Assembly (NCBI GenBank): GCA_933822405.4
Contig: CAKOGP040000224.1
Coordinates: forward strand, 569,416-633,415
Origin: Cylindrotheca closterium
Lineage: Eukaryota > Bacillariophyta > Bacillariophyceae > Bacillariales > Bacillariaceae
Length of the DNA: 64,000 bases
Direction: 5' to 3'
Below are positions 43,318 to 55,438 of the stretch, piece by piece (the stretch's first letter is position 1; each line of letters starts with the position of its first letter). A model generated the notes under the pieces. The model was not told the DNA's origin. It did no database searches and saw nothing but the letters and a program-made list of their open reading frames with translations. The translations under genes were made by a program, and so were the position numbers.

Positions 43318-46300
43318 ATGAATAACGCAAACGAAGTCACACATTGGCAACGGAACAATTACAGGAAGCCTCCTCCTCCTAAGAGTAATAATAGTTCAGA
43401 TGATGATGACGATGAAAGTCCTCTTCCTCCCATCAACCGAAAACGAAATATTCCTCGCCGTGCAAAGCCTCCCAAGCGGAATAACAGTCGAAATGCGGCT
43501 ATGCAATCTATTAGCAGCTTGAAAGGAAAGGAACGGAGCCTTCATGATAAGAATCCAGCCTTAGGTGTGATTACAAAACCATTTGGAGTCATTGGGAGTG
43601 GAATGGATGCCGTTGGAGGATTGCTGGTTACAGGTACAGGTGCTACCGTTGGAGCTACAAAGACAGTAGTTGGTGGAACGTTCGGGGCCATTGGACATGT
43701 CGGGGGCGCTATGGTTGGTGGACTGGATAGAGCTGTTGGTGGAGCGATGGGTATTGGAGGGAAAAAGAGTAGTCATCAGAGCCTCAATACAAGCAATTCG
43801 AGCACCCCTCCAGCCCCAGCCGTCAACCCCCCCAGTCCCCACAGTGGTCCTGGATGGTCCATGAAAGGAACATCCCCAGCACTATCCGCCAAAAAGAGCT
43901 TGAGTGATTCCACATCCACCTTTGGAAATGCATCTTATGATGAGTTGGACAATGTCAACGAGACGGAGGATGATATCACCACCGGTCCTCTGAATGATTG
44001 GAAGGAAGTTGATGATGAGGATGACGAAGATCCTTCTTCTGAGGGTCCTGGAGAAAGTCCACCGTCTGATGAAGATAAGGAACAAAGCAAGAAAAACTTG
44101 GCTTCCAAAGTCAACAAGGTCGGCAAAAAGGCAGTCACCGGAGTTGGAACTGCAGTCAATACAGTTGGCAAGTCGGTCAATGGCGTGGGCCGTCAAGCCT
44201 ACAATTTGCTGACAGAGAGTTTTCATAGTGGAGCGAGTAGCAAGAGCTTAGACTTATCAGACATCAATGACTATGATGATGATGAAATGGTTCCTACATT
44301 TGCTGCCCGTGGAAGAGGTCGAGGAAGAATGGCGCTCAGTGATGATGATGATGATTTAGATGGAAGTGGTAGCGGGAACATGGCCATGATGATGCCCAAC
44401 TCTCCAGGTATGAGAAGTCGAAGCAAATCTCCCGGTCGTAGCAAGTCTCCCGGTCGCAGCAAATCACCAGGACGCCGAGGTGCATCACCAGGGCGTCGGA
44501 ATTTCGGTGGACTTCCTCGGAGAAAACTTGATACCCAACGATCAGAAAGGCCGGGTATAATGCAAGCTGGTATAGCGCCTTCACACAAGCGATTCAATGG
44601 CAGCAGTCCGCCGCCGGCACCTCCTCCAAGTGGGATGTCACCACCTCCCCGATCTAAGGCAGCAGGAGTGGGACTGGATGAGATCGATGGTAGAGCCAGG
44701 GGTGTATCCATAATGATTCAACAGCGAGATAAGAGTAAAAGGGGATCGGTCATGGGTATGGACGACGAAGGGGACCACGAGCGACGAACCACGAGGTTGC
44801 ACAAAGCTGCTGCTGATCCAGAATCCACCATTCATGATTTGCGTGCTGCATTGGAGGAAGATCCATCCTATGCATCTGTTGCTGATGAAGAGGGCAAGTT
44901 GCCTCTCCACCTAATTTCCGAGAATGACATGCTCACTGACAACTTGGGTGAGGATTTGGACACCTTTATCTTGGACGAACTCATTCCAAAGAATCGAAAA
45001 GCCTTGGTGGCCCAGTCCGACGAAGGCCAATTTCCCTTTGTACAAGCCTTGCTAGAATGGGTGGAATTGGTGAATGAGATACCGCAGCGACGCATATCCG
45101 AAATGGGAATGGAATTGGAGGAAAAGGATGATGAAGATGCTGCAGAGCAACTGATTCCTTGGAATGTGGTCATTGATGATGTAGCCTTTTGGGGAATTCG
45201 AATGTTGTCCGTCATGATTGAACGTGAACCCTTAAAGGCGAATTGGGTGCTCAAGATTGTCGAAGTTATAGCGTCCATCCCTTGCTTTCTCAAGAATATT
45301 TTACTGATTGATGACGATATTTCACGGCGGGAATTGTTGGAGACCCGACTGATCCACGAAGTCATCTTGCATGAGAATTCAGTGGGGCCATGGCTGGTTT
45401 ACATGATTGTCAGCGATGACGAGGTTGCGCAAAATCGAGCCCTCTTATATATGAAGCTAGTGACAGATATTGAAAACAAGCTATCACAAGAGTCTTCAAA
45501 TTCCCTGCGATCGCGTGTGTCGACGGCATTTGTTACATCCAATCACCAAATTGCGGATCGCAAGCATAAGGTTTATTTGAAGGCAGCCAGCTTGCCGGCC
45601 ATCATTCCAGCGCTGATGCAATTCACGAAAGAGAATTTTACGGAAGCCAGTTCCTCCAGCATTGTCCAATTCATCTTGGATGAAGCCTTGTTTCAGCCCG
45701 AGACAGTACTGGTGATTCTATTGGACATTTTCTTCTTGTTTGCAGCTGTTGTCATGTACACCATCTGTTCGAACAATCTCTTTGCCCTGGTTTCCCAAGT
45801 CAAGTTTGCCCCAACTGTCATGTTTTATGTCAATCAAACTGCAGCGGATATGTGTACCAATGGAACACTGACAGACGCAAGTGATTGCATGTACTTCGAT
45901 CAAAACGGCACTTTCACTGATCTCGGAGGTGTCGTTATGCGAGCAGGATCAATCAATTGTGGCGTAAATTGCCAAGTATGCCACGATCCTTCCACCTTTG
46001 GAGATAGTGTTGTTCCTTATGATCCGTCGGTCTTCTTGGATGACATGGGTTCCTCTCCATTGATATCTTGTTATGATGGCAATGTTGACCTTGTCATCGA
46101 CACTCTCCTGATTGCATCCGTGATATTTATGTCAGTCAATGCTTTGTACTTCACGGTTAGGCAGTTGTGTACTTGGTTGACGGTGCCCCATCGATTCTTG
46201 AAAAGTCAATTTGGATTTTTGCGGGAATTTTTCAGCTTCAGTTCGGTTTTCTTCCCTGTTGTTATGCTGACAATTTTTCTTGCGATGGTGTACGACTTGC

Positions 46301-47720
46301 CCACAACAGGCGGCGGATATATGTCCCCGGAATTTCATGACGCGTGGTTGGCCAATGCCGAGGTCTACGCAGCCTGTTCAGCTGTGGCAATCGGTTTCTT
46401 ATATTTTAGAATTCTGTTCTACTTCAAGGTTTTGAATCAATACACTGCTACATTCATTTTTGCCCTGGGCGAGGTGAGTCCATTGTATTGCATAAATTTG
46501 AATGAGTGTCACTGTTCCGCTCTCACACCGAGTCCATTTTTCTTTTGGTCTGTGTGATACAGGTTGTCAAGGATATCTTTTGGTTTTTTTGGATCATGGT
46601 TGTCATTGTTGCTGCCTTCAGCCAAATGTTTTTCACAACGCTATCCTGTAGCGAAGGATACTGCCGAAATCCCAACGTGATTTCCGAAGTGTACGGCGTC
46701 GGAAGAGGTTCTCCCTTCGACAACTTCTATTCGACAATTTTATACGCCTATTCCATTCTTCTCGGGCAAATCGATCTCTATCTGTTCGATACTCCATTTA
46801 CCACTTTGCTTTGGGTCCTGTATACCTTCTCTGTTGTCATTGTGGTTCTCAATTTCTTGATTGCCATTGTTGGTGATTCCTATGACAAATCCATGACCAA
46901 GATTGAGATGCACTTTGGTCGAGCTCGTTTGATGTTCATGGTGGAAGTCAGCGCGTTCTTATCGTACGTTGTTGCCCCCATTTCGGGTGGCCAAGGCGAG
47001 CATGGGTATCGGCGCTTGCTTATATGCAACAGTGTCAAGGGAACCATTGTTTACTTTCTTTTTGCTGGAGGTCTCTTTACTGGTTTTGCCTTCTTGACCA
47101 TTGAAAAGAATATCTTGGACCGTAGTGGAGAAGCCATCTACATCACATTAGCGACACTGCTCTCACTTCTTGTAGCGTCGCCCTTTTTGTGGAAATTTGG
47201 AATTCTGAAATGTCTGACCAAGTTTAAGATATTCGACTTGCTTGGACGAGTGTTGACTGCCGTCTTCCGAGTCTTTCTGGGCAAGAGTATCCGCGGTGAT
47301 CGAACGGATAAAGAGAAAAAGGACTGGGGCGGGAAAATTGCCCACTTGATCGAATCCATGAATGATGTTGTTCGCGAATCCGAAGAAATCACAAACAGCA
47401 AAGTCTCCAGCCTCGAGTCCGCAGTTCAAAAGTCTTCCTCAAAACTCGATCAGCAGATGGAAGGTATTCGGAGAAACACTTTAAGTGCAGTTGCAGAAGC
47501 CAATAGCGAAATGAACGAACGAGTTGCCGCTTTGGAACAGAATGTCATGGATATCAAGGCCCTTGTCAGCAACATCCATGCCATGATGGAGGAGCGGCGC
47601 GAAATGGACGAGTATTCTGGAGGATCAGGTACGACTGGTGGTGGTGACGGCGGCGTAGTTCAGCAGTCCCCGGGGAGAATGGCAAGGGCCAAATCTAATG
47701 GCTCTGTTTACGACGGCTAG
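43318..47720 (+). CDS. TRP-like cation channel B (two exons)
   Basis: Exon 1 is 43318-46473 and exon 2 is 46563-47720, with an 89-bp GTGAGT...ACAG intron in phase 0 at the same place as in gene A (ALGE / VVKDIFWFF). The product is about 1437 residues. The first 480 residues are basic/Ser-rich with Gly/Val repeats (residues about 80-145) and three SPGRSKSPGR-type units near 370, different from the repeats of gene A. An ankyrin-like region (about 490-580) precedes the channel: helices near 797, 926, 975 and 1018, S5 from 1053, pore AYSILLGQIDL, S6 VVLNFLIAIVGDSYDKSM (about 1145-1165), two more helices near 1212 and 1245, and a C-terminal coiled coil. From the ankyrin region on it aligns along its length with gene A. 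Same inferred role; tissue or signal unknown. Confidence 0.87.
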
Positions 47721-48407
47721 ACAAAGATCGGCCGAGGAACAGAGCAATGAGATTGGAGGCGACAATGCAGTCTTAGAAGAAAACTCGTAATTTAGAATGC
47801 AGCTGCCAAGTCTATCCTGGACAAGACGATCAAGTGAGAGAATTGGATCGACAGGAGATCTCAATTTCGACCATCAACTGATGCCACCAGTCCGCCGCTG
47901 GCGTCCAATTTTGATCACTACAGAAACTCTTATTGAAATTATTTAGATAGTGTACTCTTTACATCTTGAATTATTTCGCTTTCAATTTATACGGAACCGC
48001 AGGTACGAAGTCTCAAGATCCAACTAAAATCACATCGTGCAGGCGGAGTGGTGCGCCTCCAAAATTCGACTGGTTCGATCTTTTTTGTGACATGTCACGA
48101 AGGATTCAACGGAACGATATTTCGGAAACATTCACGTTCAACTGATCAAAATACTTTCATCATATTCCATCTTTGAAATCTTGTTTCGCTTCCCAATTCC
48201 CGTGCAAAGCTTGACAAGACCGTGGATCATACCTATTTACAGATTTGGATCATCTTATTCTGATTGATTCATCTTCTTTCATCAGTTTAGCAGTTGATTG
48301 ATTCTTCTACTTTCAAGAAATCCATCGGCAATATCATATACCGGTAGTTGCCTATAGTAGCCTACATACCAGCAACTTCGGCAATTCAAAACCAATAATC
48401 GGTTATT
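47721..48407. other. Intergenic region upstream of the TPR gene
   Basis: 687 bp, with one TACCGGTA at 48339-48346, about 60 bp before the start codon. No gene seen. Confidence 0.45.
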
Positions 48408-50420
48408 ATGCTTGGACACGTTATGGGATCGCCAATGTTGTCAGGCGATAGGTTCGATCTTCTGACTCGTGAACAATTATTCGAGAAACTGGATCGTCAA
48501 ATTCAACAAAAAGGACCGATTCATCCTGAAGTTGCAGGGACATACAATGAGATTGCAAGACTCTTTCAGGAGGAAGGCAGACTGGATAAAGCCATCGACA
48601 TGTTGGAGAAGAAGCTCGAAATTGAGTCTGAAGTTTTTGGGCGTGACGATCATCCACGAATGGCAAGTTCATACCATAATTTGGGAAACCTGCTGAAGGA
48701 CATTGCCCCAAGCCGCCAAGGAGAGGCTATGAGTCGGTTGCAAAAGGCACTTGATATTGCTACCAAGAGCTTTGAGGATGGTCACCCAGCCATTGCGGCA
48801 TTGAATCAAGATATGGCAGATATCTTGTACAGTCAAGGTAAACTTGACGAAGCTGCTCAACGATATCAACAAGCAAATGAAATCAATTTGAAGTTTCATG
48901 GGCGCGAGCATCCAGAAACTATGGCGGCATTTCACTGTTTAGGAAATGTTCTGTTTCGTCAAGATCGACCCGAAGAAGCAGAGAAGCAGTATCGACAGGC
49001 GCTTGACATTTGTCTTAAGGTTCATGGGCCAGATCATCCGTCGGTCGGTGGTATCTTCCAATGTTTGGGAGACTCCTTGGGCTCCCAAACCAAACATGAC
49101 AAAGCGTTGAAGGCATACCGACAAGCCTTGAAGACTCGGTTGAAAGCTAATGGGAAATATGATCCGGCAACTGCGACGACGTACCAATCGATGGGCAATG
49201 CCTTCGCCAATCTCCTGCTGCTGGACGAAGCGGTGAATCATTTTGAGGAATCACTCGATATCAAGCTAAGGATCCATGGACCTATGCACCCATCGACCGG
49301 CATAACACATCATTCTTTAGGAAATGTCTTGGATAGTCAAGGGAAGCATGATAAATCAATCGATCATTTCCAGAAAGCGCTGCAAGTCTGCCAAAAATCA
49401 TTTGGAGACAACCACCCGTCGACTGGGGCAGTATATTTCTGCCTTGGGAAAGCTTTGAACGCCCAAGGCAACTATTCCGATTCGTTCCAAAAATATCAGA
49501 AATCTTTGAAAGTTGATTTGAAAGTACACGGACACGAACATCCTTCGACTGCCAAAACGTACCACGAAATTGGGAATGTATTGAATCACCTAGGCAAGTA
49601 CGAGTTGGCGTTGGAATACTACGAAGAATCGCTTGGGATCGACTTAGCAGTGCACGGGGGAGAGAATGAGTCGACAGCCACCACGCGCCACGAAATTGGG
49701 AGCGTCTTGGACCATCTTGGTCGGTTTGATGAAGCTATGGAGCATTTGAACAGGTCATTGGCTACTGATTTGGAGCTTCATGGGCACGATGGCCACCCGT
49801 CAACCCTATCAACATATCTTTGCATGGGAAGAGTTTTGGAAAATCAAAGAAAATACGATGACGCAATGAGAGCTTATCAAGAGGCGCTTGTGATTTGCCT
49901 GAAACTGCATGGGCTGTCTCATCCTTCAGTTGCAACCGTGTATCACCGAATGGGAGGGGTCCTACAGCATCAAGAAAAGCAAGACGAGGCAGTAGAATTC
50001 TTAGAGAAATCGCTTGAGCTTCGACGAGAAGCCTTTGGGGAATATCACCCAGGTGTTGCCATGGTCTACAACAGTCTGGGGAAGGACTTGGGACAACGAG
50101 AGAGCCATGAAGATGCTCATGATTTGTTTCAGCGGGCACTCCGAATCCAATTGAAGACTTTACGCGCGGACCATCCGGATCTTGCTGTCACCTATACGAA
50201 TATAGCCAATCTTTGGAGACTCCAAGGCAAGTTTATGGAGGCAACAGAATCTTACGAGAAAGCACGTGCGATTCGAAAGAAGGTCGTCTTCTTGATGGAT
50301 GATGGCAACCATTATCCGTCAGTGAGAGAAACCAATGAGAAAATGAAAGCAATGTCGTCGGAATTTGTTCTCCAATGCCATGATTGCAATATGTCAGGAG
50401 CTCATAAGAGTCTGACATAA
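48408..50420 (+). CDS. Kinesin-light-chain-type tetratricopeptide repeat protein
   Basis: A single-exon frame of 670 residues. From about residue 30 to 620 it is a chain of roughly fourteen 42-residue TPR units of the kinesin-light-chain type (TPR_10/TPR_12): each has a pattern like HPSTA-T-Y-x-LGNVL-x-x-Q-GK-x-D-A-x-x-x-Y-x-x-AL-x-I-x-L-x-x-HG. Such arrays bind peptides or partner proteins and form superhelices. There is no kinase, kinesin or NB-ARC domain attached, and no signal peptide. A short Cys/Met-rich tail follows (QCHDCNMSG). In diatoms these stand-alone arrays form a large, fast-evolving family; the specific partner cannot be told from sequence. The uniform repeats suggest expansion by internal duplication. 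Confidence 0.9.
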   Translation: MLGHVMGSPMLSGDRFDLLTREQLFEKLDRQIQQKGPIHPEVAGTYNEIARLFQEEGRLDKAIDMLEKKLEIESEVFGRDDHPRMASSYHNLGNLLKDIAPSRQGEAMSRLQKALDIATKSFEDGHPAIAALNQDMADILYSQGKLDEAAQRYQQANEINLKFHGREHPETMAAFHCLGNVLFRQDRPEEAEKQYRQALDICLKVHGPDHPSVGGIFQCLGDSLGSQTKHDKALKAYRQALKTRLKANGKYDPATATTYQSMGNAFANLLLLDEAVNHFEESLDIKLRIHGPMHPSTGITHHSLGNVLDSQGKHDKSIDHFQKALQVCQKSFGDNHPSTGAVYFCLGKALNAQGNYSDSFQKYQKSLKVDLKVHGHEHPSTAKTYHEIGNVLNHLGKYELALEYYEESLGIDLAVHGGENESTATTRHEIGSVLDHLGRFDEAMEHLNRSLATDLELHGHDGHPSTLSTYLCMGRVLENQRKYDDAMRAYQEALVICLKLHGLSHPSVATVYHRMGGVLQHQEKQDEAVEFLEKSLELRREAFGEYHPGVAMVYNSLGKDLGQRESHEDAHDLFQRALRIQLKTLRADHPDLAVTYTNIANLWRLQGKFMEATESYEKARAIRKKVVFLMDDGNHYPSVRETNEKMKAMSSEFVLQCHDCNMSGAHKSLT

Positions 50421-51218
50421 TAGATAAAGGGAACTACATATTATATAAGAAATAGACATTAGATTTTTGCATACTTTAGAAGGTGGGAGTGGTGGGCTGT
50501 CGTCAAACATCACATCGAAGTTCCATCCCTCGTTTACAGTGTCTATCCAACAGTTGGATTGTTCCTCCACACCAAAAAGGAAAGCCGAAGGCCTTCATCT
50601 TGTTGAGATTAAAGACGTATCAGAGGCACGACAAAACATAATTTAAAAACGGCGAAACGAAAATGTGAGCACTTTGCGGACCGTTGGGGTAACGGTTTGA
50701 ATTTTTCGCAATAAGTAAAACTGAAGCGTGCACGTCAGTCTTGTGACTTCCGTAGCAATGTGTACCAGAGTTATGTAGAGGAGCCGACTGGAGCTTGGTG
50801 TACGTGCATGAAGAAGGACCGACGATCGAACCGAGAACGATTTTGGAGGCAGGCTGGAAGGTTTCTCTTCGTCTTTGGTACCTGTTGTAGTCGCTGTGGT
50901 TGCATTTGCAAGCATCTGTCGGCTTTTACCTGTCTTCGAAAATATTCAACAACTCTCTCTCTCTGTGATTGGTTTTTACTTTGCGGTTGCAACGGTGAAA
51001 GAATTTCTGTGAAACAATTAGAATTCTGAAAACTACTTTCTGCATTGCACGCATTTATTTCTAGTTATTTGAATCTGAATCTTGGATTCAGCAAACGGGA
51101 AGACAACTGAAGGAGAAGGAGAGTCGAAAGCTGTACACTTCTCTTTACTGCATACAAACTGAATTTAGCAGTTCCTATAGAGCCATAAAACCTCCCAGTC
51201 GGCGACAATTAGGATAAG
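50421..51218. other. Intergenic region between the TPR and DnaJ genes
   Basis: 798 bp. Small open frames on both strands near 50643-51029 lack protein-like features. A short CT run lies near 50955-50967. No gene supported. Confidence 0.45.
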
Positions 51219-53409
51219 ATGTCTCAAGAAAAGCCAGTCAACATTTCGATCAACAGTCAGGGAGCTCCCGTGGAGGAAGAAAAGAAGGAATCCACCACGG
51301 CTTCGGCACCTGCTTCATCAGATGCGTCTACTACCGTGGCAAAAATGGATACAGAACTAGAGCAGGTATGTTCGTCAGCATCATCTTAGGCAGATCTCTA
51401 AGATTGATTCAGCTTGAGAAGCGGTGGAATATGATTTGATCGTCATCATCGATCATCATCACCATTTAACTTGCCTCTCACGATTCATTTTGAAACGATC
51501 ATTTCCCTTGCATAACCTTTTTCACTTGTCTCCATTCCCATTCATTCACCGTCGATAGGAGCGTCAGGTATTCACACAACTATTCAGCACGAGGAAACCA
51601 AAAGATGGGTGGGCTGGGCTTTCTTCAGGTCTGAAATCAGTGGCCAAGGGTACAGCTGCTGGAATGGCCAGTCTAGTTGCCCAACCAGTTGTAGGAGCTC
51701 AGCAACATGGTTTTGGAGGTTTTCTGACGGGGTTGGCCACTGGTGTTGCAACGGCAGTCGCCCTTCCTATGACAGGGCTAGGAGTCGGTATGTATCAAGT
51801 CGGTCGTGGACTTGTCAACTCGGCAGAAGCCATCACCAGTTCCAATCAAGGTATGATATGGGATGAAGAAAAGAGAGCATGGTATTATTACAAATTAGAT
51901 GACGAAGCGGAAAAAGTGGAAGAACTACTAAAGGAGCAGGCCAAGAAAAAGGGGGACAATTCTGGATCTTCCAGTAATGGACCAGAACGCAAGGTCAAGG
52001 ATCGCGCATATTATGATTTGCTAGGAGTTTCAACAAATGCTACTCAGGCGGAAATAAAGAAACAATATTACGTGAAGGCACGCAAATGCCATCCAGATAA
52101 GAATCCCAACGACCCAACGGCAGCCAATCGATTTCAAGAACTTGGTCATGCCTATCAAGTGCTGTCGAATGAACAAACACGAGCAGCTTATGATCGTGAT
52201 GGGCTCAATGATCAAAATGACCAAAAACTGCAAATGGCGGACATTGATCCGTATGTATTCTTTGCCGTCATGTTTGGTTCCGATGGGGTAACACCCTACA
52301 TTGGGGAGCTTTGGATTGCCAACAAGGCGGATACCGTATTGAAGGATTCCAAAATGGCACACGATCTGGCCCAAGCCAGTGCAGAAGATGGTGCCCCAAA
52401 TAGTTCTTCTGAGGCTGACATGGCACAACTGCAGCAGCGTGAAGAAAGAATCAAACAATTATTGGAGGAGGATCAGCTAGTCCAACGTAAACGGCAGGTC
52501 GTGTGTGCCAAGAACTTCCGAAAACGCATTCAACCCTTTGTGGATACTTATCAGTCGGAAAACGTCGACTCACGCGAAGAAGAAGAGGCTTTTACTAGTG
52601 AGTTTACGCTGATGGTGCAAGCTGAAGCGGCTGAAATATGTCAAACACCCTTTGGTCACGTCTTTTGCAAGACTATTGGAAAAGCACTGCAACTGGAAGC
52701 CACAGAGTTCTTGGGGTTCGAGACCGCCTTGTTTGGAAACTGGGATGCTCACTCGGCCGCGTGGGAGAAGCGTTCGGTCAACTTTCATAATAACTTGAGG
52801 GTGGTCGGTGCCGGTATTTCTGCTGTCCGGGCGGGAAGCAAGGCCATGAAGACCGTTGAAGAATTCCAACAGCAGCAAAAGAAGGAAGATATGGGAAATG
52901 CGACACGGGCAGCACAGACGGGATTGGACCAAACGCAGCAAGCCAAGGACACGATGGAACAATTGGAAGACACACTGCCAGCCATCTTGGAGCTGGCATG
53001 GGCCATTAATGTTCGTGACATTACCAGAACATTGAAGGAAGTTTGCTTCAAACTATTTCACGATAGTTCGGTCGACCCCAAAGTGCGACAGAAGCGAGCT
53101 ATTGCCATTCAAATCATGGGTCGCGAGTTCTTGAGCATTGGTATCATTAGCGAATCCACCAAGGGGATGACTAGTCCAGACCAAGACGAAACAGGAATCT
53201 CCAAAGAAGAAATCAAGCTGAGAGCGGAGATTGCCGCAATGACAACTCTAGCGAAGGCGCAAGGGCAAGAAATCAGTGAAAAGGATGCAGAGTACATGAT
53301 CAAACAACAACGAATTATGAAGCAGCAACAGCAAGCGCAGCAGCAACAAGCACAACAGGCACAACAACAACGGCCGAAAGGTGGCGAACCAGAGGTCATG
53401 CATGCGTAA
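51219..53409 (+). CDS. DnaJ (Hsp40) protein with X-domain and Gly-rich N-terminus (two exons)
   Basis: Exon 1 is 51219-51365 and exon 2 is 51589-53409, across a 223-bp GTATGT...TTCAG intron; this acceptor gives LEQ-HEETKDGWAGLSSG, whereas the nearer TAG at 51559 would run into a stop. The product is about 655 residues. Residues about 65-125 are Gly/Ala-rich and mildly hydrophobic (GLATGVATAVALPMTGLGVG). The J-domain (about 188-254) has the HPD triad in RKCHPDKNP, so it can stimulate Hsp70. It is followed by a DnaJ-X-type domain (YVFFAVMFGSDGVTPYIGEL onward, about 268-490) and a Gln-rich tail. Plant and fungal J-X proteins act in membrane or peroxisome-related protein handling; the compartment here is not clear. 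No signal peptide. Confidence 0.88.
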
Positions 53410-53605
53410 TGAGATAGTATTCAGATTTGTTGCACTCCTGGTTTCACTTTGTTCTGATATAAATATATTCTAGTGTATGTGCTTTTTAATTCCCTCCCCA
53501 TAATCGATTCTCATCGTTTCGAGAGCCATGAAATACATTCCCTGGCTGCCCACTCATCCCCTTTGGCAGCAGGGAACCTCCTCAACTCCTTCCTTCTTTG
53601 CAGGT

Positions 53606-54631
53606 CTAGAGGTCCTCTTCCTCATCTTCGGCAAACGCGTTTTTGTAGATATTGGCGGCAAGACTTTCCTTGCCAACTTCAATATCGTCAACACTTGGCT
53701 TTCTTTCATGCTCGGCTTCTGTGGCTAGACTTCCACCTTCTTTGACTTGTTCTTCCTCTTCTTCGGCGAAGATGATCTTGTAGGTCATGGCGGCGATAGC
53801 AGCACCTACAAAGGGTGCCACATAATAGATCCACCATCCTTTTGTCCACGGGTTGACTCCACCAATGGAGTTGATGAACATGGGTCCAAAGCTTCTGGCA
53901 GGATTGATTCCACATCCAGTGAAAGGAACCAGGACAATGTGTGCCATCATGACAGACCAACCAATGGCAATGGGTGCGGCATTGCCCGCAGCAGATTTCT
54001 TGTGGATGGCACTCATGCAGACCGTAAACACGAGCAAATAAGTGCCCATCACTTCGATCATAAAGCCGGATCCTAGTCCAACACGTGGTGACAAGCTATT
54101 GACCCCGAGTCCGAAAGGAGGACCGTAACCATCTCGCCCATCGGGCAAGGCACTGGCAGCACAGACAGGAACGCTGCTGGGGTCCTCATAATCGTCGCAA
54201 GCTAGAGTAAGAGAGATGGCACAGCCCCAGAGAAGCAAAGCACCAGTGACGGCACCTCCAAATTGAGCCAGGATGTAACATGCCATGGTCTTGAAATCGA
54301 TTCCACCCACGATGAACACAGCGAAGCTTACGGCCGGATTTATATGGCCACCAGACACACCGCCGATAGAGTAGGCCAGCAGGGTGATGGCGAATCCAAA
54401 GGCAATGGCAATGGTCAGCAAATCAGCTCCAGAAGAGACGGCACCCCATTTGTTTGTGGCTAGAAAAATTGAAAATACATTTAGATTGTTAGCAACAATC
54501 GAACCGTCGGTGATGAGAGTTGATCCAAACGTAGACGTACCAATAGCGGATCCGCAACCGATCCAAACAAAGAGGGCAGTTGCGATGAACTCGGCAAAGA
54601 TAGCCTTGGTGAGAGGGTTCTTGATGGCCAT
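53606..54631 (-). CDS. Aquaporin / major intrinsic protein (two exons)
   Basis: Exon 1 is 54631-54541 and exon 2 is 54459-53606. The 81-bp intron (GTACGT, branch-like CTAAC, T-rich tract, CTAG) is a multiple of three and has no stop, so an unspliced reading looks like one longer ORF; removing it gives CGSAIATNKWGAV, the expected first-helix/loop sequence. The product is about 314 residues with six helices and two NPA boxes: GHINPAVSF (NPA about 71-73) and GINPARSFGP (about 216-218). The Arg after the second NPA is the filter Arg of water channels. The C-terminus is acidic (EEEEEQ, EDEEEDL). An upstream ATG at 54715 is not followed by family sequence. By inference a water or small-solute channel; the subtype is not decided. 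Confidence 0.9.
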   Translation of the reverse strand: MAIKNPLTKAIFAEFIATALFVWIGCGSAIGTSTFGSTLITDGSIVANNLNVFSIFLATNKWGAVSSGADLLTIAIAFGFAITLLAYSIGGVSGGHINPAVSFAVFIVGGIDFKTMACYILAQFGGAVTGALLLWGCAISLTLACDDYEDPSSVPVCAASALPDGRDGYGPPFGLGVNSLSPRVGLGSGFMIEVMGTYLLVFTVCMSAIHKKSAAGNAAPIAIGWSVMMAHIVLVPFTGCGINPARSFGPMFINSIGGVNPWTKGWWIYYVAPFVGAAIAAMTYKIIFAEEEEEQVKEGGSLATEAEHERKPSVDDIEVGKESLAANIYKNAFAEDEEEDL

Positions 54632-55438
54632 CGTGTCGATTGATGAGACGAGAGTGATTCTTTCGATATTTGATTTTTTGTGACAACAAAACTCTTCCAA
54701 CCAACAATCTTTCATCAGTCGTAATCTGTCGGGGGCTTCTTTCTATTCCGGTTCGGTTTTCTTAAAACGGTATGGGAATGGAATTCTCCCAGATTAAGGT
54801 TCGGCTTTTGTCTCTAAAGCTTGAACAAATAAGTAGGTGGATGGACCGGTTTGTTCTCGGTCTTTTTGCGTATTGATCCAGTCACTCCGAAAAGATCGAT
54901 CAGACACATCATATGTAAAAAAGAAGGAAAGGTTCATTTTTCTGCATCACAATTGGAGTGTTGAGTACCGATTGTCCGATCACTCTGGTTCCGTCGTGAT
55001 TCTACACCGGTTTTGAAAACCATCCGGCACTGCCCTCAAATGCCGCTTTTGTCTCCAGTTCCCTGGGTTGAAGGTTCTCCGTGGTTCTTGATCTGGTCAT
55101 CACTGTGGACCAATGACCTCCGGTGAGAGGCGGGAACTAACAAGCAAGTCACAAGTCACAGCAAGTCTGCAATTTTTTGGGTGGAATCTGGAACTCCATT
55201 TTTATATTTTGAGAAATATGATACTTTTCAAATTCAGTGTCTGTCCATTCACCCAGATTACCCGACATCTCGGACATAATCACTTCTTTTCGGACGCAGT
55301 CATTATCTGCCGCGTAAGCGGGTCACAATGAAATTTCCCCATCCAACTTTCAAACCACCTTGGTGCTTCCATCTCGCAGCACATACAGCTGACAAAACAT
55401 ACAGCAACAGGTGTAACAACCTAACAAGTTCCTACACA
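54632..55438. other. Divergent intergenic region
   Basis: 807 bp between the aquaporin gene and the coiled-coil gene, holding both promoters. A frame from an ATG at 55328 runs into the next gene and could be a longer N-terminus for it. No separate gene seen. Confidence 0.45.

Noticed and set aside
51559..51600. TAG at 51559 as the acceptor of the DnaJ gene intron
   Set aside because: Joining there with the exon 1 donor leads to a stop (TGA) before the conserved region; the TTCAG acceptor ending at 51588 keeps frame.
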